NCBI GenBank assembly: GCA_021323855.1
Contig: JAJPKE010000017.1
Coordinates: 248,001 to 312,000, forward strand
From: Chloroflexota bacterium
GTDB taxonomy: Bacteria; Chloroflexota; Ktedonobacteria; Ktedonobacterales; JADMIN01
DNA: 64,000 nucleotides
Direction of reading: 5' to 3'
Position numbers and translations under genes: made by a program. Positions 31,241-39,424 of the stretch are shown piece by piece (position 1 is the first letter of the stretch; the number at the start of each line of letters is the position of its first letter). The notes under the pieces are model-generated. The model made no database searches. It was not told where the DNA came from and saw only the letters and a list, made by a program, of their open reading frames with translations.

Positions 31241-33136
31241 TCATCCGCCTGGCTGACCGTTGGCATCCGGCGGAATCTGCAAATACACGAACAATTGTTG
31301 CGCCAGCGCCCGCCAGAGCGGACCTGCCGCTGAGCCACCGTAGATCGTCGTGCGCGGATGGTTCAGCTTCACCAGCAGCACGAAGCGCGGATGCGTGGCT
31401 GGCGCATAGCCGATCACCGACGCGAATGTCTGCGTGGGGTCGCTGGTATCCGGCGTCGAAGTACCAGTCTTCGCCGCCACCGTATACCCCTGCACCAGAT
31501 TCATCTGTGCCTCGCTCTCCGCCGCCGACGTGACCAACATCTGCGTCACCGTCTGCGCCGTCGCTGCGCTCACCACCTGCCGCACTACCACCGGCCCGTA
31601 TTGCGTCGCCGTGCCCTGGCCGCCAGCCTCTGGCGCGACGCTCGCCACAATATACGGGCGCATCAACAGGCCGCCGTTTGCCAGCGCGCCGTAGGCCATC
31701 ACCAGTTGCAACGGCGTGACGGCGATGCTCTCGCCAAAAGCGTTCTCCGCCGTCGTCAGATCCGCCGCGCTCGTCTGGTCGCGTGCGCCCGCCGCCTCAT
31801 CCGGTAAGCTGATACCCGTCGGCTGCAAAAAGCCGAATGCGTTCAGATAGCTCGTGAAACGGTCGTCACCGATACGTTGCGCCGCCCAGATCGCGCCAGT
31901 GTTGGCCGAATACTGCAACACCTGCGTCATGGTGATGTTGCCGTGTCCGATGCCGTCCCAGTTGTGTAGCGTCACGCCGTCCACCACCGCCGCGCCGGTG
32001 TCGTCATAGGTGGAGTTCGGCGTCAGGACACCGCTCTCCACACCCATCGCCATCGTCATCGCCTTCATCACCGAGCCGGGATCATACGTGCTGCTGACGG
32101 CTGGATTGGCGAAATCCGCCAGCGCCGCACTGCCATACTGGTTTGGGTCGAACGCCGGTTCGCTCGCCATCGCCAGAATCGCGCCGGTCTGCGGGTCCAT
32201 GACGATCACCGTGCCCCCATCGGCCTGCATCTGCCGGACGGTATCTGCCAGCCCCTGCTCCACCCAGTACTGGATGTTCGCGTCAATCGTCAGCGTGACG
32301 TTCGCGCCGGGAACGGCTGCCGTCCGGCGCTGCGGAACGGTCGCCAGCGGATCACCCGCCGCATCTACCGCCGTATAGAGCAGGCCCGGCTGACCGGCGA
32401 GCAGCGTATTGTATTGCTGCTCAATGCCATATTGGCCCTGGCCGTCGTCAGCTTGCACAAAGCCAATCACCTGCGCCGCCAGCGCGCCATCTGGATACAC
32501 CCGCTGCACCACCGGCAGCAACGCTACGCCTGGCAGACTCCCAGCGGCGATGAGCCGGTTGACCTGATCGCTCTGTTGTAACGAGAGCAGCGCGAGTTGC
32601 TGCTCCGCGTTGCGCACCTGCACGTAGGCGCCGGGAACGTCCAGTTCACGTTGCACCAGCGGCTGCGGCAGGCCGAGCGTGCGCGCCAGCATGGCGGCTA
32701 CCTGTGGCAGCGCATCCACCGAACGCAGCACATCCGGGTCGGCGATCACCTCATCTCTGCTGACGCTCAGCGCCAGGATGTTGCCGTTGGCATCGAGAAT
32801 ATAGCCGCGCCCCTCATACAACTGGATGACGCGCAGGTGTTCAGCGTCGGCGCGCGCCGCCAGCAGATCATGCTGCCAGATTTGCCAGTAGGCGAGCCGT
32901 CCGGCCAGCAGCGTAAGGACGAGTAGCGCAATTATGAGCAAGCCCATCTCGCGCCGTCGCGCCTGCGCCAGCATGGCGGCTCCGGCGCGTTCGCGTTCGC
33001 GCCAGCCGGAGCGGGTCCTCCGTTGGCTCACTTCAGCTAGCGGCAGCGTCTCCGGCGCTTCAGCCGCGTTCACCGCCGGTGCCATCGTTGCTGCGCGCTG
33101 TCGTTGCTGTCGTTGCCGCGAACGCCGTAGCCTCAT
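31241..33136 (-). CDS. ftsI: Penicillin-binding protein, FtsI/PBP2-type transpeptidase
   Basis: 631 residues. Basic start, one membrane helix (~64-84), a PBP dimerisation domain (RGYILDANGNILALS), then a transpeptidase domain with Ser355-x-x-Lys358 (GSVMK), the SAN motif 410-412 and KTG 556-558. It cross-links septal peptidoglycan on the outer face of the membrane. Position after mraZ-rsmH-ftsL supports division-specific FtsI over elongation PBP2. No PASTA domains. The ATG overlaps the ftsL-like stop (ATGA). The long Arg/Gln-rich cytoplasmic head is unusual. Confidence 0.93.
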   Translation of the reverse strand: MRLRRSRQRQQRQRAATMAPAVNAAEAPETLPLAEVSQRRTRSGWRERERAGAAMLAQARRREMGLLIIALLVLTLLAGRLAYWQIWQHDLLAARADAEHLRVIQLYEGRGYILDANGNILALSVSRDEVIADPDVLRSVDALPQVAAMLARTLGLPQPLVQRELDVPGAYVQVRNAEQQLALLSLQQSDQVNRLIAAGSLPGVALLPVVQRVYPDGALAAQVIGFVQADDGQGQYGIEQQYNTLLAGQPGLLYTAVDAAGDPLATVPQRRTAAVPGANVTLTIDANIQYWVEQGLADTVRQMQADGGTVIVMDPQTGAILAMASEPAFDPNQYGSAALADFANPAVSSTYDPGSVMKAMTMAMGVESGVLTPNSTYDDTGAAVVDGVTLHNWDGIGHGNITMTQVLQYSANTGAIWAAQRIGDDRFTSYLNAFGFLQPTGISLPDEAAGARDQTSAADLTTAENAFGESIAVTPLQLVMAYGALANGGLLMRPYIVASVAPEAGGQGTATQYGPVVVRQVVSAATAQTVTQMLVTSAAESEAQMNLVQGYTVAAKTGTSTPDTSDPTQTFASVIGYAPATHPRFVLLVKLNHPRTTIYGGSAAGPLWRALAQQLFVYLQIPPDANGQPGG

Positions 33137-33555
33137 GGCTGACCTCCCGTCGCGCCACGCTCCTGCACAGATGGCGGAATCGGCAGTGGTGGCGCGGGTA
33201 ATGGCAGTGTTGGCTCCAGCCCCAGCTTACGCGCCTCGCGGTCTATATACGCTGGGCTAGTCGCCACGCCAAGCTGCTGATGAAGCTCCTCATCCTGACG
33301 CACCAGCCGCGTATGCTGCGCATGGAGCGTTTGCAACTGGCTGTTGGCGAGCGCCACATCGCCGACCACGTGCAGATACAGCAGCGCCAACAGGCCAACC
33401 GCAACAGCGCTCAGCAGCAACACGGTGCGCGTCTGCCAAAGCGTTGCGCGCAGGCGCTGGCGCAGGCCATGCGGTTGCGGACTTGCCAGCGCCTCCCACA
33501 CGCTGCGTTCGGCGTCCGCCGCTGGCTCGCTCGTTCCATTCGGTCGTCTCCTCAT
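33133..33555 (-). CDS. ftsL: FtsL-like divisome protein
   Basis: 140 residues. A basic cytoplasmic part, one membrane helix (TVLLLSAVAVGLLALLYLHV), then a short coiled coil (ALANSQLQTLHAQHTRLVRQ, then DEELHQQLG) and a Pro-rich tail. This is the FtsL/DivIC layout, and its place between rsmH and ftsI is that of ftsL. Sequence conservation in FtsL is always low, so the name rests on layout and position. ATG 33555 lies about 15 bases after GGAGGG; a longer form reaching 33672 would run into a repeat element. Translationally coupled to ftsI. Confidence 0.8.
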   Translation of the reverse strand: MRRRPNGTSEPAADAERSVWEALASPQPHGLRQRLRATLWQTRTVLLLSAVAVGLLALLYLHVVGDVALANSQLQTLHAQHTRLVRQDEELHQQLGVATSPAYIDREARKLGLEPTLPLPAPPLPIPPSVQERGATGGQP

Positions 33556-33582
33556 GCTCTCATGCCTGCCCTCCTTAAATGG

Positions 33583-33685
33583 ACTCGCGGCTGTGAACAG
33601 CCGGAGCAAGCGCGAGAACGGCTGGCTGAAGCCATGTAAGGTCTTTAGACCGTCGTTCTCGTGCGTCGGCACTTGAGTGCCGCGT
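33583..33685. repeat. Multi-hairpin dispersed repeat (family H), copy D
   Basis: CGGCTGTGAACAGCCG, GGCTGAAGCC, GGTCTTTAGACC and CGGCACTTGAGTGCCG. It splits the dcw cluster between rsmH and ftsL. Confidence 0.85.
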
Positions 33686-33779
33686 TCATCAGACCAGTTT
33701 CAGAAGGCAGAACAGGCAAAAGGTATGCCGCGCAACCGCTAGTTTAACGAATCGCTCTTCAGTTGTTCATGTGCTGGAA

Positions 33780-33822
33780 AGCCCCCACCCCCAGCCCCTC
33801 TCCCGCGCACGGGGGAGGGGAG
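33780..33822. repeat. G/C-rich palindromic repeat, copy 6
   Basis: GCCCCCACCCCCAGCCCCTC, then TCCCGCGCACGGGGGAGGGG. Ends 18 bp past the rsmH stop. Between it and repeat D (33686-33779) nothing is recognised. Confidence 0.85.
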
Positions 33823-33839
33823 ATCAGAGCGGGTGAAGA

Positions 33840-34859
33840 TTATAGGCGTTCCGCGACGCGCAACTTGGCGCTGCGCGAACGCGGATTACGCGCCAGTTCG
33901 TCTGCGCCGGCCACGATGGGATGGCGCGTGAGAATGTGCATGCGCGGCGTGCGACCACAGACGCAGACGGGCGCCTCCGGCGGGCAGATGCAGCCGCGCT
34001 CCTCCGCCTGGAAGAATTGCTTGACGATGCGATCTTCCAGCGAATGAAAGCTGATGACGGCGAGCCGCCCACCCGAACGCAAGAGTGCGACAGCCTGTGG
34101 CAACGCGCGCTCCAGGCTGCCGAGTTCGTCGTTGACGGCGATGCGCAGCGCCTGAAAGGTGCGTGTCGCGGGATGGATGCCGCCGGGCCGCCCATGCACC
34201 ACCGATGCCACCAGCGCCGCCAGTTCGCCGCTACGCTCGATGGGAGCCTGGCGTCGCCGTTCGACGATACGCCGCGCAATCGCCCGCGAACGCCGCTCCT
34301 CACCATAGCGATAGAGAATATCGGCAAGGTCCGTCTCATCGAGCTGGTTCACCAGGTCCGCCGCCGTCTGGCCCTGCGTTGTATCGAAGCGCATATCCAG
34401 CGGCGCATCGCTGGCAAAACTGGCGAAGCTGAAGCCGCGTTCGTGGCTGGCAAGCTGATCCGACGAGAGGCCCAGGTCCAGCAGCACGCCATCCAACGGC
34501 GCGAAGTCCGCCGCCCCAGCAATCGCCTGCATATCGGCAAAGTTGCCCTGCCGCAGCAGCAGACGCCCAGATGTGACGGCTTCCGGCAGACGCAGACGCG
34601 CACGCTCAAGCGCCCCAGCATCCGCATCTATGCCCAACACCCGCCCATCTGGCGCGGATCGTTCCAGCAACAGCGCCGTGTGTCCCGCGCCGCCCAGCGT
34701 GCCGTCCAGATAGCGCCCACCAGCATGCGGCGCCAGCAGGTCCAGCGTCTCAGCGGGCAGCACCGTGACATGCGCCGTTGGCTCCGGCATCTCGCGCTGG
34801 TTCGCTTGGTTCGCTTGACTCGCTTGCTGCGGTTGTTCGGTCGTTGTCAACATGGGCAT
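33840..34859 (-). CDS. rsmH: 16S rRNA (cytosine(1402)-N4)-methyltransferase
   Basis: 339 residues. Methylates N4 of C1402 in 16S rRNA. GRYLDGTLGGAGHTALLLE (SAM motif), GVLLDLGLSSDQLASHERGF, PLDMRFDTTQGQTAADLVN and ISFHSLEDRIVKQFF are the RsmH blocks, with a Cys-rich GCICPPEAPVCVCGR tail segment. The first ~28 residues include a Gln/Asn/Ala tract (QQASQANQANQ) from 9-bp tandem repeats; the usual HxPVLL start is HVTVLP here. Second gene of the mraZ cluster, 18 bp after mraZ. Confidence 0.96.
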   Translation of the reverse strand: MPMLTTTEQPQQASQANQANQREMPEPTAHVTVLPAETLDLLAPHAGGRYLDGTLGGAGHTALLLERSAPDGRVLGIDADAGALERARLRLPEAVTSGRLLLRQGNFADMQAIAGAADFAPLDGVLLDLGLSSDQLASHERGFSFASFASDAPLDMRFDTTQGQTAADLVNQLDETDLADILYRYGEERRSRAIARRIVERRRQAPIERSGELAALVASVVHGRPGGIHPATRTFQALRIAVNDELGSLERALPQAVALLRSGGRLAVISFHSLEDRIVKQFFQAEERGCICPPEAPVCVCGRTPRMHILTRHPIVAGADELARNPRSRSAKLRVAERL

Positions 34860-34877
34860 CCTGTAAACTGAAAACCT

Positions 34878-35297
34878 CTAGAAGGGCAACGGCAGGCCGC
34901 TGAGGTCTTCAGCCGCCATCTCGTCGGTATACGCCTGCCAGTTCGCGGTGCTCCACACCTCGAAGCGGTCGCGTGCGCCAATGACCATCGCCTCGCCATT
35001 CAAGCCTGCATACTGGCGAAACCGGGCGGGAACGACGATGCGCCCCTGGCTATCCAGTTCCACCTCGTAGGCCATGCCGAAGAAGCGGCGTTCGATCATA
35101 CGGCGCTGGCGTGGGTCTATGACGGCGGCGTCGAGTTCGCGCGCCTTCTGTTCCCAGGTTTCCATCGGGTAGACATAGAGGCAGGTATCCACGCCACGGG
35201 TCAGCACGGCTCCGCGCTCGATCTTTGAGCGGAAGCGCGCCGGAATGGCGAGCCGGCCTTTGCTATCTACGCTATGGAGGTATTCACCAAGAAACAT
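34878..35297 (-). CDS. mraZ: Transcriptional regulator MraZ
   Basis: 139 residues, two AbrB-like SpoVT/MraZ repeats: MFLGEYLHSVDSKGRLAIPA with FRSKI, and YEVELDSQGRIVVPARFRQY. The DxKGR and DxQGR loops bind DNA. MraZ represses its own dcw operon in E. coli by binding TGGGN direct repeats. Three such boxes precede this gene. ATG 35297 is set by homology; a longer frame to 35363 would cross the boxes. First gene of the leftward mraZ-rsmH-ftsL-ftsI set. Confidence 0.96.
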   Translation of the reverse strand: MFLGEYLHSVDSKGRLAIPARFRSKIERGAVLTRGVDTCLYVYPMETWEQKARELDAAVIDPRQRRMIERRFFGMAYEVELDSQGRIVVPARFRQYAGLNGEAMVIGARDRFEVWSTANWQAYTDEMAAEDLSGLPLPF

Positions 35298-35306
35298 TTC
35301 AGGTTT

Positions 35307-35331
35307 CCCCACTTTGCCCCACTTTGCCCCA
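35307..35331 (-). promoter_or_regulatory. MraZ boxes: three TGGGG repeats, 10-bp period
   Basis: On the minus strand TGGGG occurs at 35331-35327, 35321-35317 and 35311-35307, each 5 bp apart, the spacing reported for E. coli MraZ sites (TGGGN-N5). They sit 10-34 bp before the mraZ ATG, downstream of a possible -10 TATACT (35344-35339). Confidence 0.85.
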
Positions 35332-35372
35332 CACGCATAGTATAGGTCCCCGCTCCTCATCACGAAACCCCT

Positions 35373-35434
35373 TTATCCACGAGTTTCTTGTGAAGCGGTG
35401 GATAAACCGTGGACAAACGGGCATATCATCCACA
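35373..35434. promoter_or_regulatory. Cluster of four DnaA-box-like sites
   Basis: TTATCCACG (35373-35381), TTATCCACC (complement of 35397-35405), TTGTCCACG (complement of 35408-35416) and TCATCCACA (35426-35434). Against TTATCCACA three match 8 of 9 and one 7 of 9. They lie just upstream of the mraZ promoter region. Confidence 0.65.
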
Positions 35435-35494
35435 ACTTTCGTGGAAAGCAGCGGAAATCACAGGATTGGCGCGCAAAACGGACAAGCAGGGTCC

Positions 35495-35538
35495 GCGAGC
35501 AACATGCGAGCAACATGCGAACATCATGCGGGCAGCAT
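35495..35538. repeat. 11-bp iteron-like repeat x4
   Basis: GCGAGCAACAT, GCGAGCAACAT, GCGAACATCAT, GCGGGCAGCAT, head to tail with an 11-bp period (one helical turn), 60 bp from the DnaA-box cluster. A two-copy 11-bp repeat (CATGTCAGGCG) also lies at 35734-35755. Confidence 0.85.
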
Positions 35539-35597
35539 GGAGGACATTTGGGGGATAGGTGGATGGGCACATGAGCAATCAGGGCGGGTAGCTACAA

Positions 35598-35615
35598 CGT
35601 ATATGCGCATATACG
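35598..35615. promoter_or_regulatory. Perfect 18-bp palindrome, operator candidate
   Basis: CGTATATGCGCATATACG. It lies between the mraZ regulatory region and the sugar ABC operon, ~265 bp before the solute-binding gene. The central CG is usual for LacI-family sites, which often control such operons; no LacI gene is in the window. Confidence 0.5.
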
Positions 35616-35878
35616 CGCTAACACCGCTTGGAATTCCGCCCTCTGCTATTGCACAAACTCGGCATGCAATATGCGTACCGTTTCCTTTTTGACAGGGGAG
35701 AGTCTCTTTCCCTTTTTCGCGCCGGCAGCCCGGCATGTCAGGCGCATGTCAGGCGTAGTTAGCGTAGATGTCGTCAGGATGAATGCGACGGGTTCCCATC
35801 CCCGGCCTTGCGTGGAAAACATTGCCAGGACAATGCAAACAATGCACAACGGGTCTCGCCGCTACAGGAGGTCTTCAT

Positions 35879-37249
35879 ATGGTTCTCCATGATCGTCGTC
35901 AGCGCGCGGAAGTGGATCAGTTGGTGGAGGAGTGTACCGTACAGGGCATGAGCCGCCGCGAGTTTATGCGCCGTTCGCTCGCCCTGGGGTTATCCGCAAG
36001 CGTGGCGGGCGCGCTGTTCGCCGCCTGTGGCAGCGGCGCCTCGTCCTCGAATACCGTTGATCTGCTCAGTGTCTGGGGCGGTGAGGAACAGGCATCGTTC
36101 AAGGCGGTGGTTGCGCCATTCACTCAGCAGACGGGTATCAAGATCACGGTCGAGTCTACCCGCGATTTGCCCACCGTCCTCACGACGCGCATCCGTGGCA
36201 ACAATCCACCAGATATCGCCATCCTGCCGAACCCCGGCCAGATGCAACAGTTCGCCAAGCAAGGCAAACTCGTTGCTCTCGATAGTTTCCTGGATATGAG
36301 CAAGGTGCGCAACGATTACGCCAGTTCATGGATTGACCTCGGCTCCTACAATGGCAAGCTCTACGCGATCTTCTACAAGGCTGCCAACAAAGGAACGGTC
36401 TGGTACAATCCGGGGCAGTTCCAGAGCAACGGCTACACGATTCCTGGCACCTGGCAGGATATGATTACGCTCTCCGACAACATCGCAGGCAGCGGCAAGC
36501 ATCCCTGGTCTATGGGCGTCTCGGCGGGCGCGGCCAGTGGCTGGCCGGCGGCAGACTGGGTTGCACAGATCTACTTGAATCAGTTCGGGCCGGATATGTA
36601 CGACAAGTGGGTCGCGCACCAGATTCCCTGGACGGATTCCAGCATCAAGACGGCTTTCCAGATGTTCGGGCAAATCGTCACCGGCACCAATTATATCAAT
36701 GGCGCGCCGCAATTTATCCTGGCGACTGACCCACAGACGGCGAGCTTTCTGCCCTTCGAGAATCCGCCGAAGGCGTACATGTACTACGAGGGCGACTTCG
36801 TATCAGGGTTCATCACCACCCAATTCCCAAACATCCAACCAGGGACGGGCTTCAACTACTTCCCGTTCCCAACGATCAACCCGCAATACGCCGGAGCCGT
36901 CACCGTCGGCGCAGACGTGGTGGTGGCGATGCGCAATACCGACGCCGTGCAGAAACTGGTGAAGTATCTGGAAACTGCCGCAGCCCAAGAAATCTGGATC
37001 AAGCGCGGTGGCTTCACCTCGGTCAATAAGTCGGTGGACGTCAGCACGTATCCGAACGTGGTGGCGCAGAACGTCGCCAAGATGCTGACTGCCGCGCCCA
37101 TTACGAAGTTTGGCGCTGATGACCTGATGCCAAGCCAGGTGGAGACCGCTTTCTGGCAGGCGACGGTGAAGTTCATTGGCAATCCCAGCCAGCTCGATAG
37201 CATCCTCAGCGATGTCGAAAACACGGCGTCGCAGGCCTACACATCATAA
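35879..37249 (+). CDS. ABC sugar-type solute-binding lipoprotein
   Basis: 456 residues. SRREFMRRSLALG (Arg26-Arg27) is a twin-arginine-like signal, ending in a lipobox GALFAAC with Cys50, so the protein is probably a membrane-tethered lipoprotein outside the cell. The mature part has the family-1 solute-binding pattern: VDLLSVWGGEEQASFKAVVA, then TRIRGNNPPDIAILPNPGQM and NPPKAYMYYEGDFVSGF. Binds a sugar or oligosaccharide for the permeases that follow; it looks like the alpha-glucoside/maltose-type group. ATG 35879 has AGGAGG upstream. A hairpin after the stop probably keeps its mRNA more abundant. Confidence 0.93.
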   Translation: MVLHDRRQRAEVDQLVEECTVQGMSRREFMRRSLALGLSASVAGALFAACGSGASSSNTVDLLSVWGGEEQASFKAVVAPFTQQTGIKITVESTRDLPTVLTTRIRGNNPPDIAILPNPGQMQQFAKQGKLVALDSFLDMSKVRNDYASSWIDLGSYNGKLYAIFYKAANKGTVWYNPGQFQSNGYTIPGTWQDMITLSDNIAGSGKHPWSMGVSAGAASGWPAADWVAQIYLNQFGPDMYDKWVAHQIPWTDSSIKTAFQMFGQIVTGTNYINGAPQFILATDPQTASFLPFENPPKAYMYYEGDFVSGFITTQFPNIQPGTGFNYFPFPTINPQYAGAVTVGADVVVAMRNTDAVQKLVKYLETAAAQEIWIKRGGFTSVNKSVDVSTYPNVVAQNVAKMLTAAPITKFGADDLMPSQVETAFWQATVKFIGNPSQLDSILSDVENTASQAYTS

Positions 37250-37329
37250 CCTGCACGCATCTGAGTACGAGCGGAGAACGACGCGAGCGCCACTCTCCTA
37301 CGAGTTCCTACGAGTTGGCCGGCGCAGAG

Positions 37330-37367
37330 AACCCTGATGAACCGTCTCTCGCGGTTTCATCAGGGTT
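37330..37367 (+). terminator. Intercistronic hairpin after the binding-protein gene
   Basis: AACCCTGATGAACCG (37330-37344) pairs with CGGTTTCATCAGGGTT (37352-37367) with one bulge. No T-run. Such a hairpin typically attenuates read-through or stabilises the upstream message, giving more binding protein than permease. Confidence 0.65.
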
Positions 37368-37429
37368 GCCGCCCATCCCTTTCCTGCTCCAGATTGAGCG
37401 AGACGTGTACATGCAAAGGAGCGTTGCCG

Positions 37430-38359
37430 ATGGCTAGCATCGCAAGCAGCGACACCGGAGTCGCTACGCAGAAAGGCCGTAGTGGCAGGCAAGAGCCGAG
37501 CCGCGACCGCTGGATCGCGTGGCTCTGGGCCGGGCCTGCTATTCTCTTCGTGGCAGTTTTCCTGGTCTATCCGGTCATCTACACCCTCTGGCTCAGCCTC
37601 TTCAGCGCTGATTCATCGTCGTTTGTCGGCCTGCAGAACTTTCGCCGCATCTTCACCAGCAGTGTTCTGCTCGAAGTGCTGCGCAACAATCTGCTCTGGC
37701 TGGTGCTTGGGACGATAGCGACTGTCTTCTTTGGGCTGGTGATCGCTGTGCTGGTAGACCGCGTGCGTTTCGAGGGCGTGGCGAAGGCGGCCATCTTCAT
37801 CCCCATGTCCATCTCGTTCGTCGGCGCGAGCGTCATCTGGAGCTTCATGTACCAGTATCAGCCCGCCGGGCAAGAGCAGACCGGATTGATCAATGCGGTC
37901 ATTACCAAGTTCGGCTTCGCGCCGCAGAGCTGGCTCACCACGCCGGGCCTCGCCAACTTTGCGCTGATTGCCATTTATGTCTGGATGTGGACCGGCTTCT
38001 GCATGGTCATTCTCTCAGCCGCGCTCAAGAGCGTGCCAGCAGATATCCTGGAGGCGGCGCGGGTGGATGGCGCGAACGAATTCGCCATCTTCTTCCGCGT
38101 GACGGTGCCGATGATTAGCCCAACCATCGTCGTCGTCGCCACGACGATGGTGATCAATCTGCTGAAGATTTTTGACATCATCTACGTCACCACCGGCGGC
38201 AACTTTGGCACCAACGTGATTGCTATGTCCTACTATCAACAGTTGTTCACCTTCAACGATTCTGGCCTGGCGAGCGCGCTGGCGGTGATCCTGCTGCTGG
38301 CCGTCATTCCCGTCTTGTACTTCAACATCAGGCGCTTCCGCGCGGAGGGTGTGCGATGA
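37430..38359 (+). CDS. ABC sugar permease (MalF/UgpA-like)
   Basis: 309 residues, six membrane helices. The cytoplasmic EAA loop reads EAARVDGANEFAIFFRVTVP, which docks with the ATPase. FVAVFLVYPVIYTLWLSLF is the first helix after a ~38-residue polar start. ATG 37430 has AAGGAG nine bases upstream; the longer frame overlaps the intercistronic hairpin. Its stop overlaps the next permease's ATG (ATGA). Forms the import channel with that protein. Confidence 0.95.
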   Translation: MASIASSDTGVATQKGRSGRQEPSRDRWIAWLWAGPAILFVAVFLVYPVIYTLWLSLFSADSSSFVGLQNFRRIFTSSVLLEVLRNNLLWLVLGTIATVFFGLVIAVLVDRVRFEGVAKAAIFIPMSISFVGASVIWSFMYQYQPAGQEQTGLINAVITKFGFAPQSWLTTPGLANFALIAIYVWMWTGFCMVILSAALKSVPADILEAARVDGANEFAIFFRVTVPMISPTIVVVATTMVINLLKIFDIIYVTTGGNFGTNVIAMSYYQQLFTFNDSGLASALAVILLLAVIPVLYFNIRRFRAEGVR

Positions 38360-39327
38360 GCAGTAGTGTCAACCCGGTCAATCCTGTGCCGCCGGTCGGC
38401 GACCTGACCGTCACGCCCGATTCGCTGGCGAAGCCCTCGCCGGTGCCCACTCCCCCAGCGCAGCAATTGACGCCGGGCCAGCGCCTCGTGCAGTGGGTGA
38501 ACCACGGCGCGGTGGCGGCGATTGTCATCATCATTTCGCTGCTCTGGTCCGTGCCTACCTTCGGCCTCTTCATCAGTTCGTTCCGTCCTGCGAGCGATAT
38601 TCAGACGAGCGGCTGGTGGACGGGCCTGGTGCCGCCCTGGCATTTCACGCTGGAAAACTATCAGCAGGTGATCTCAGCGCAGGGACTCGGCACCGCCTTC
38701 TTCAACAGCCTGATAATTGCCATCCCCGGCACCATCCTGCCGGTGCTGGTGGCCGCCTTCGCAGCCTATGCCTTCGCCTGGATGCGCTTTCCTGGCCGCG
38801 ACTGGATCTTCCTGGTGATCGTCGCGCTGCTGGTGGTGCCTATTCAGATGACGCTGATCCCAATCCTCAATCTCTTCACACAGACGGGACTGACGGGCAG
38901 CTATATAGCGATCTGGCTGGCGCATACCGCCTATGGCCTGCCGTTCGCCGTCTATCTGCTGCGCAACTTCTTTGCCGCGCTGCCGGCTGATCTCTTCGAG
39001 TCTGCGCGCATTGACGGCGCTTCGCATGTGCGCATCTTCACCAACGTGCTGATGCCGCTATCGGTGCCGGCGCTGGCGTCGCTGGTGATCTTCCAGTTCA
39101 TGTGGGTCTGGAACGATCTGCTGGTGGCGCTCATCATCCTCTCCGGCAATCCCGATAAGGCGCCGCTCACCGTGACGATTGCCAATCTGGTAGACTCGTT
39201 TGGCACCAACTCGTATCAAATCTACACGTCGGCGGCGTTCATCTCGATGGCGCTTCCGCTGGTGATCTTCTTCAGTTTGCAGCGGTATTTCGTGCGCGGC
39301 ATCCTGGCCGGCTCCGTGAAGGGCTAA
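38356..39327 (+). CDS. ABC sugar permease (MalG/UgpE-like)
   Basis: 323 residues, six helices after a Pro/Val-rich ~45-residue cytoplasmic start. EAA loop: ESARIDGASHVRIFTNVLMP. FVPTFGLFISSF-type first helix (VPTFGLFISSFRPASDIQTS) and QFMWVWNDLLVALIIL are typical of the MalG side. Translationally coupled to the previous permease. The imported sugar cannot be assigned. Confidence 0.95.
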   Translation: MSSSVNPVNPVPPVGDLTVTPDSLAKPSPVPTPPAQQLTPGQRLVQWVNHGAVAAIVIIISLLWSVPTFGLFISSFRPASDIQTSGWWTGLVPPWHFTLENYQQVISAQGLGTAFFNSLIIAIPGTILPVLVAAFAAYAFAWMRFPGRDWIFLVIVALLVVPIQMTLIPILNLFTQTGLTGSYIAIWLAHTAYGLPFAVYLLRNFFAALPADLFESARIDGASHVRIFTNVLMPLSVPALASLVIFQFMWVWNDLLVALIILSGNPDKAPLTVTIANLVDSFGTNSYQIYTSAAFISMALPLVIFFSLQRYFVRGILAGSVKG

Positions 39328-39424
39328 TCAAGGGCTAGACGTGATACCCGCGACACAATAAAATAAGAACGCGAACATCGGGCTGCGGCGCTGTGCTCAG
39401 CGCAGAAGAGAGGATAGCAATCAT

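Noticed and set aside
33921..34871. Rightward 316-codon open frame opposite rsmH
   Set aside because: Antisense shadow; rsmH has conserved motifs and sits in the dcw order.
35373..35538. Chromosomal or plasmid origin of replication
   Set aside because: DnaA-like boxes and iterons are present, but there is no dnaA, dnaN, rep or parAB gene, no AT-rich unwinding region, and the flanks are ordinary operons. Control of mraZ fits better.
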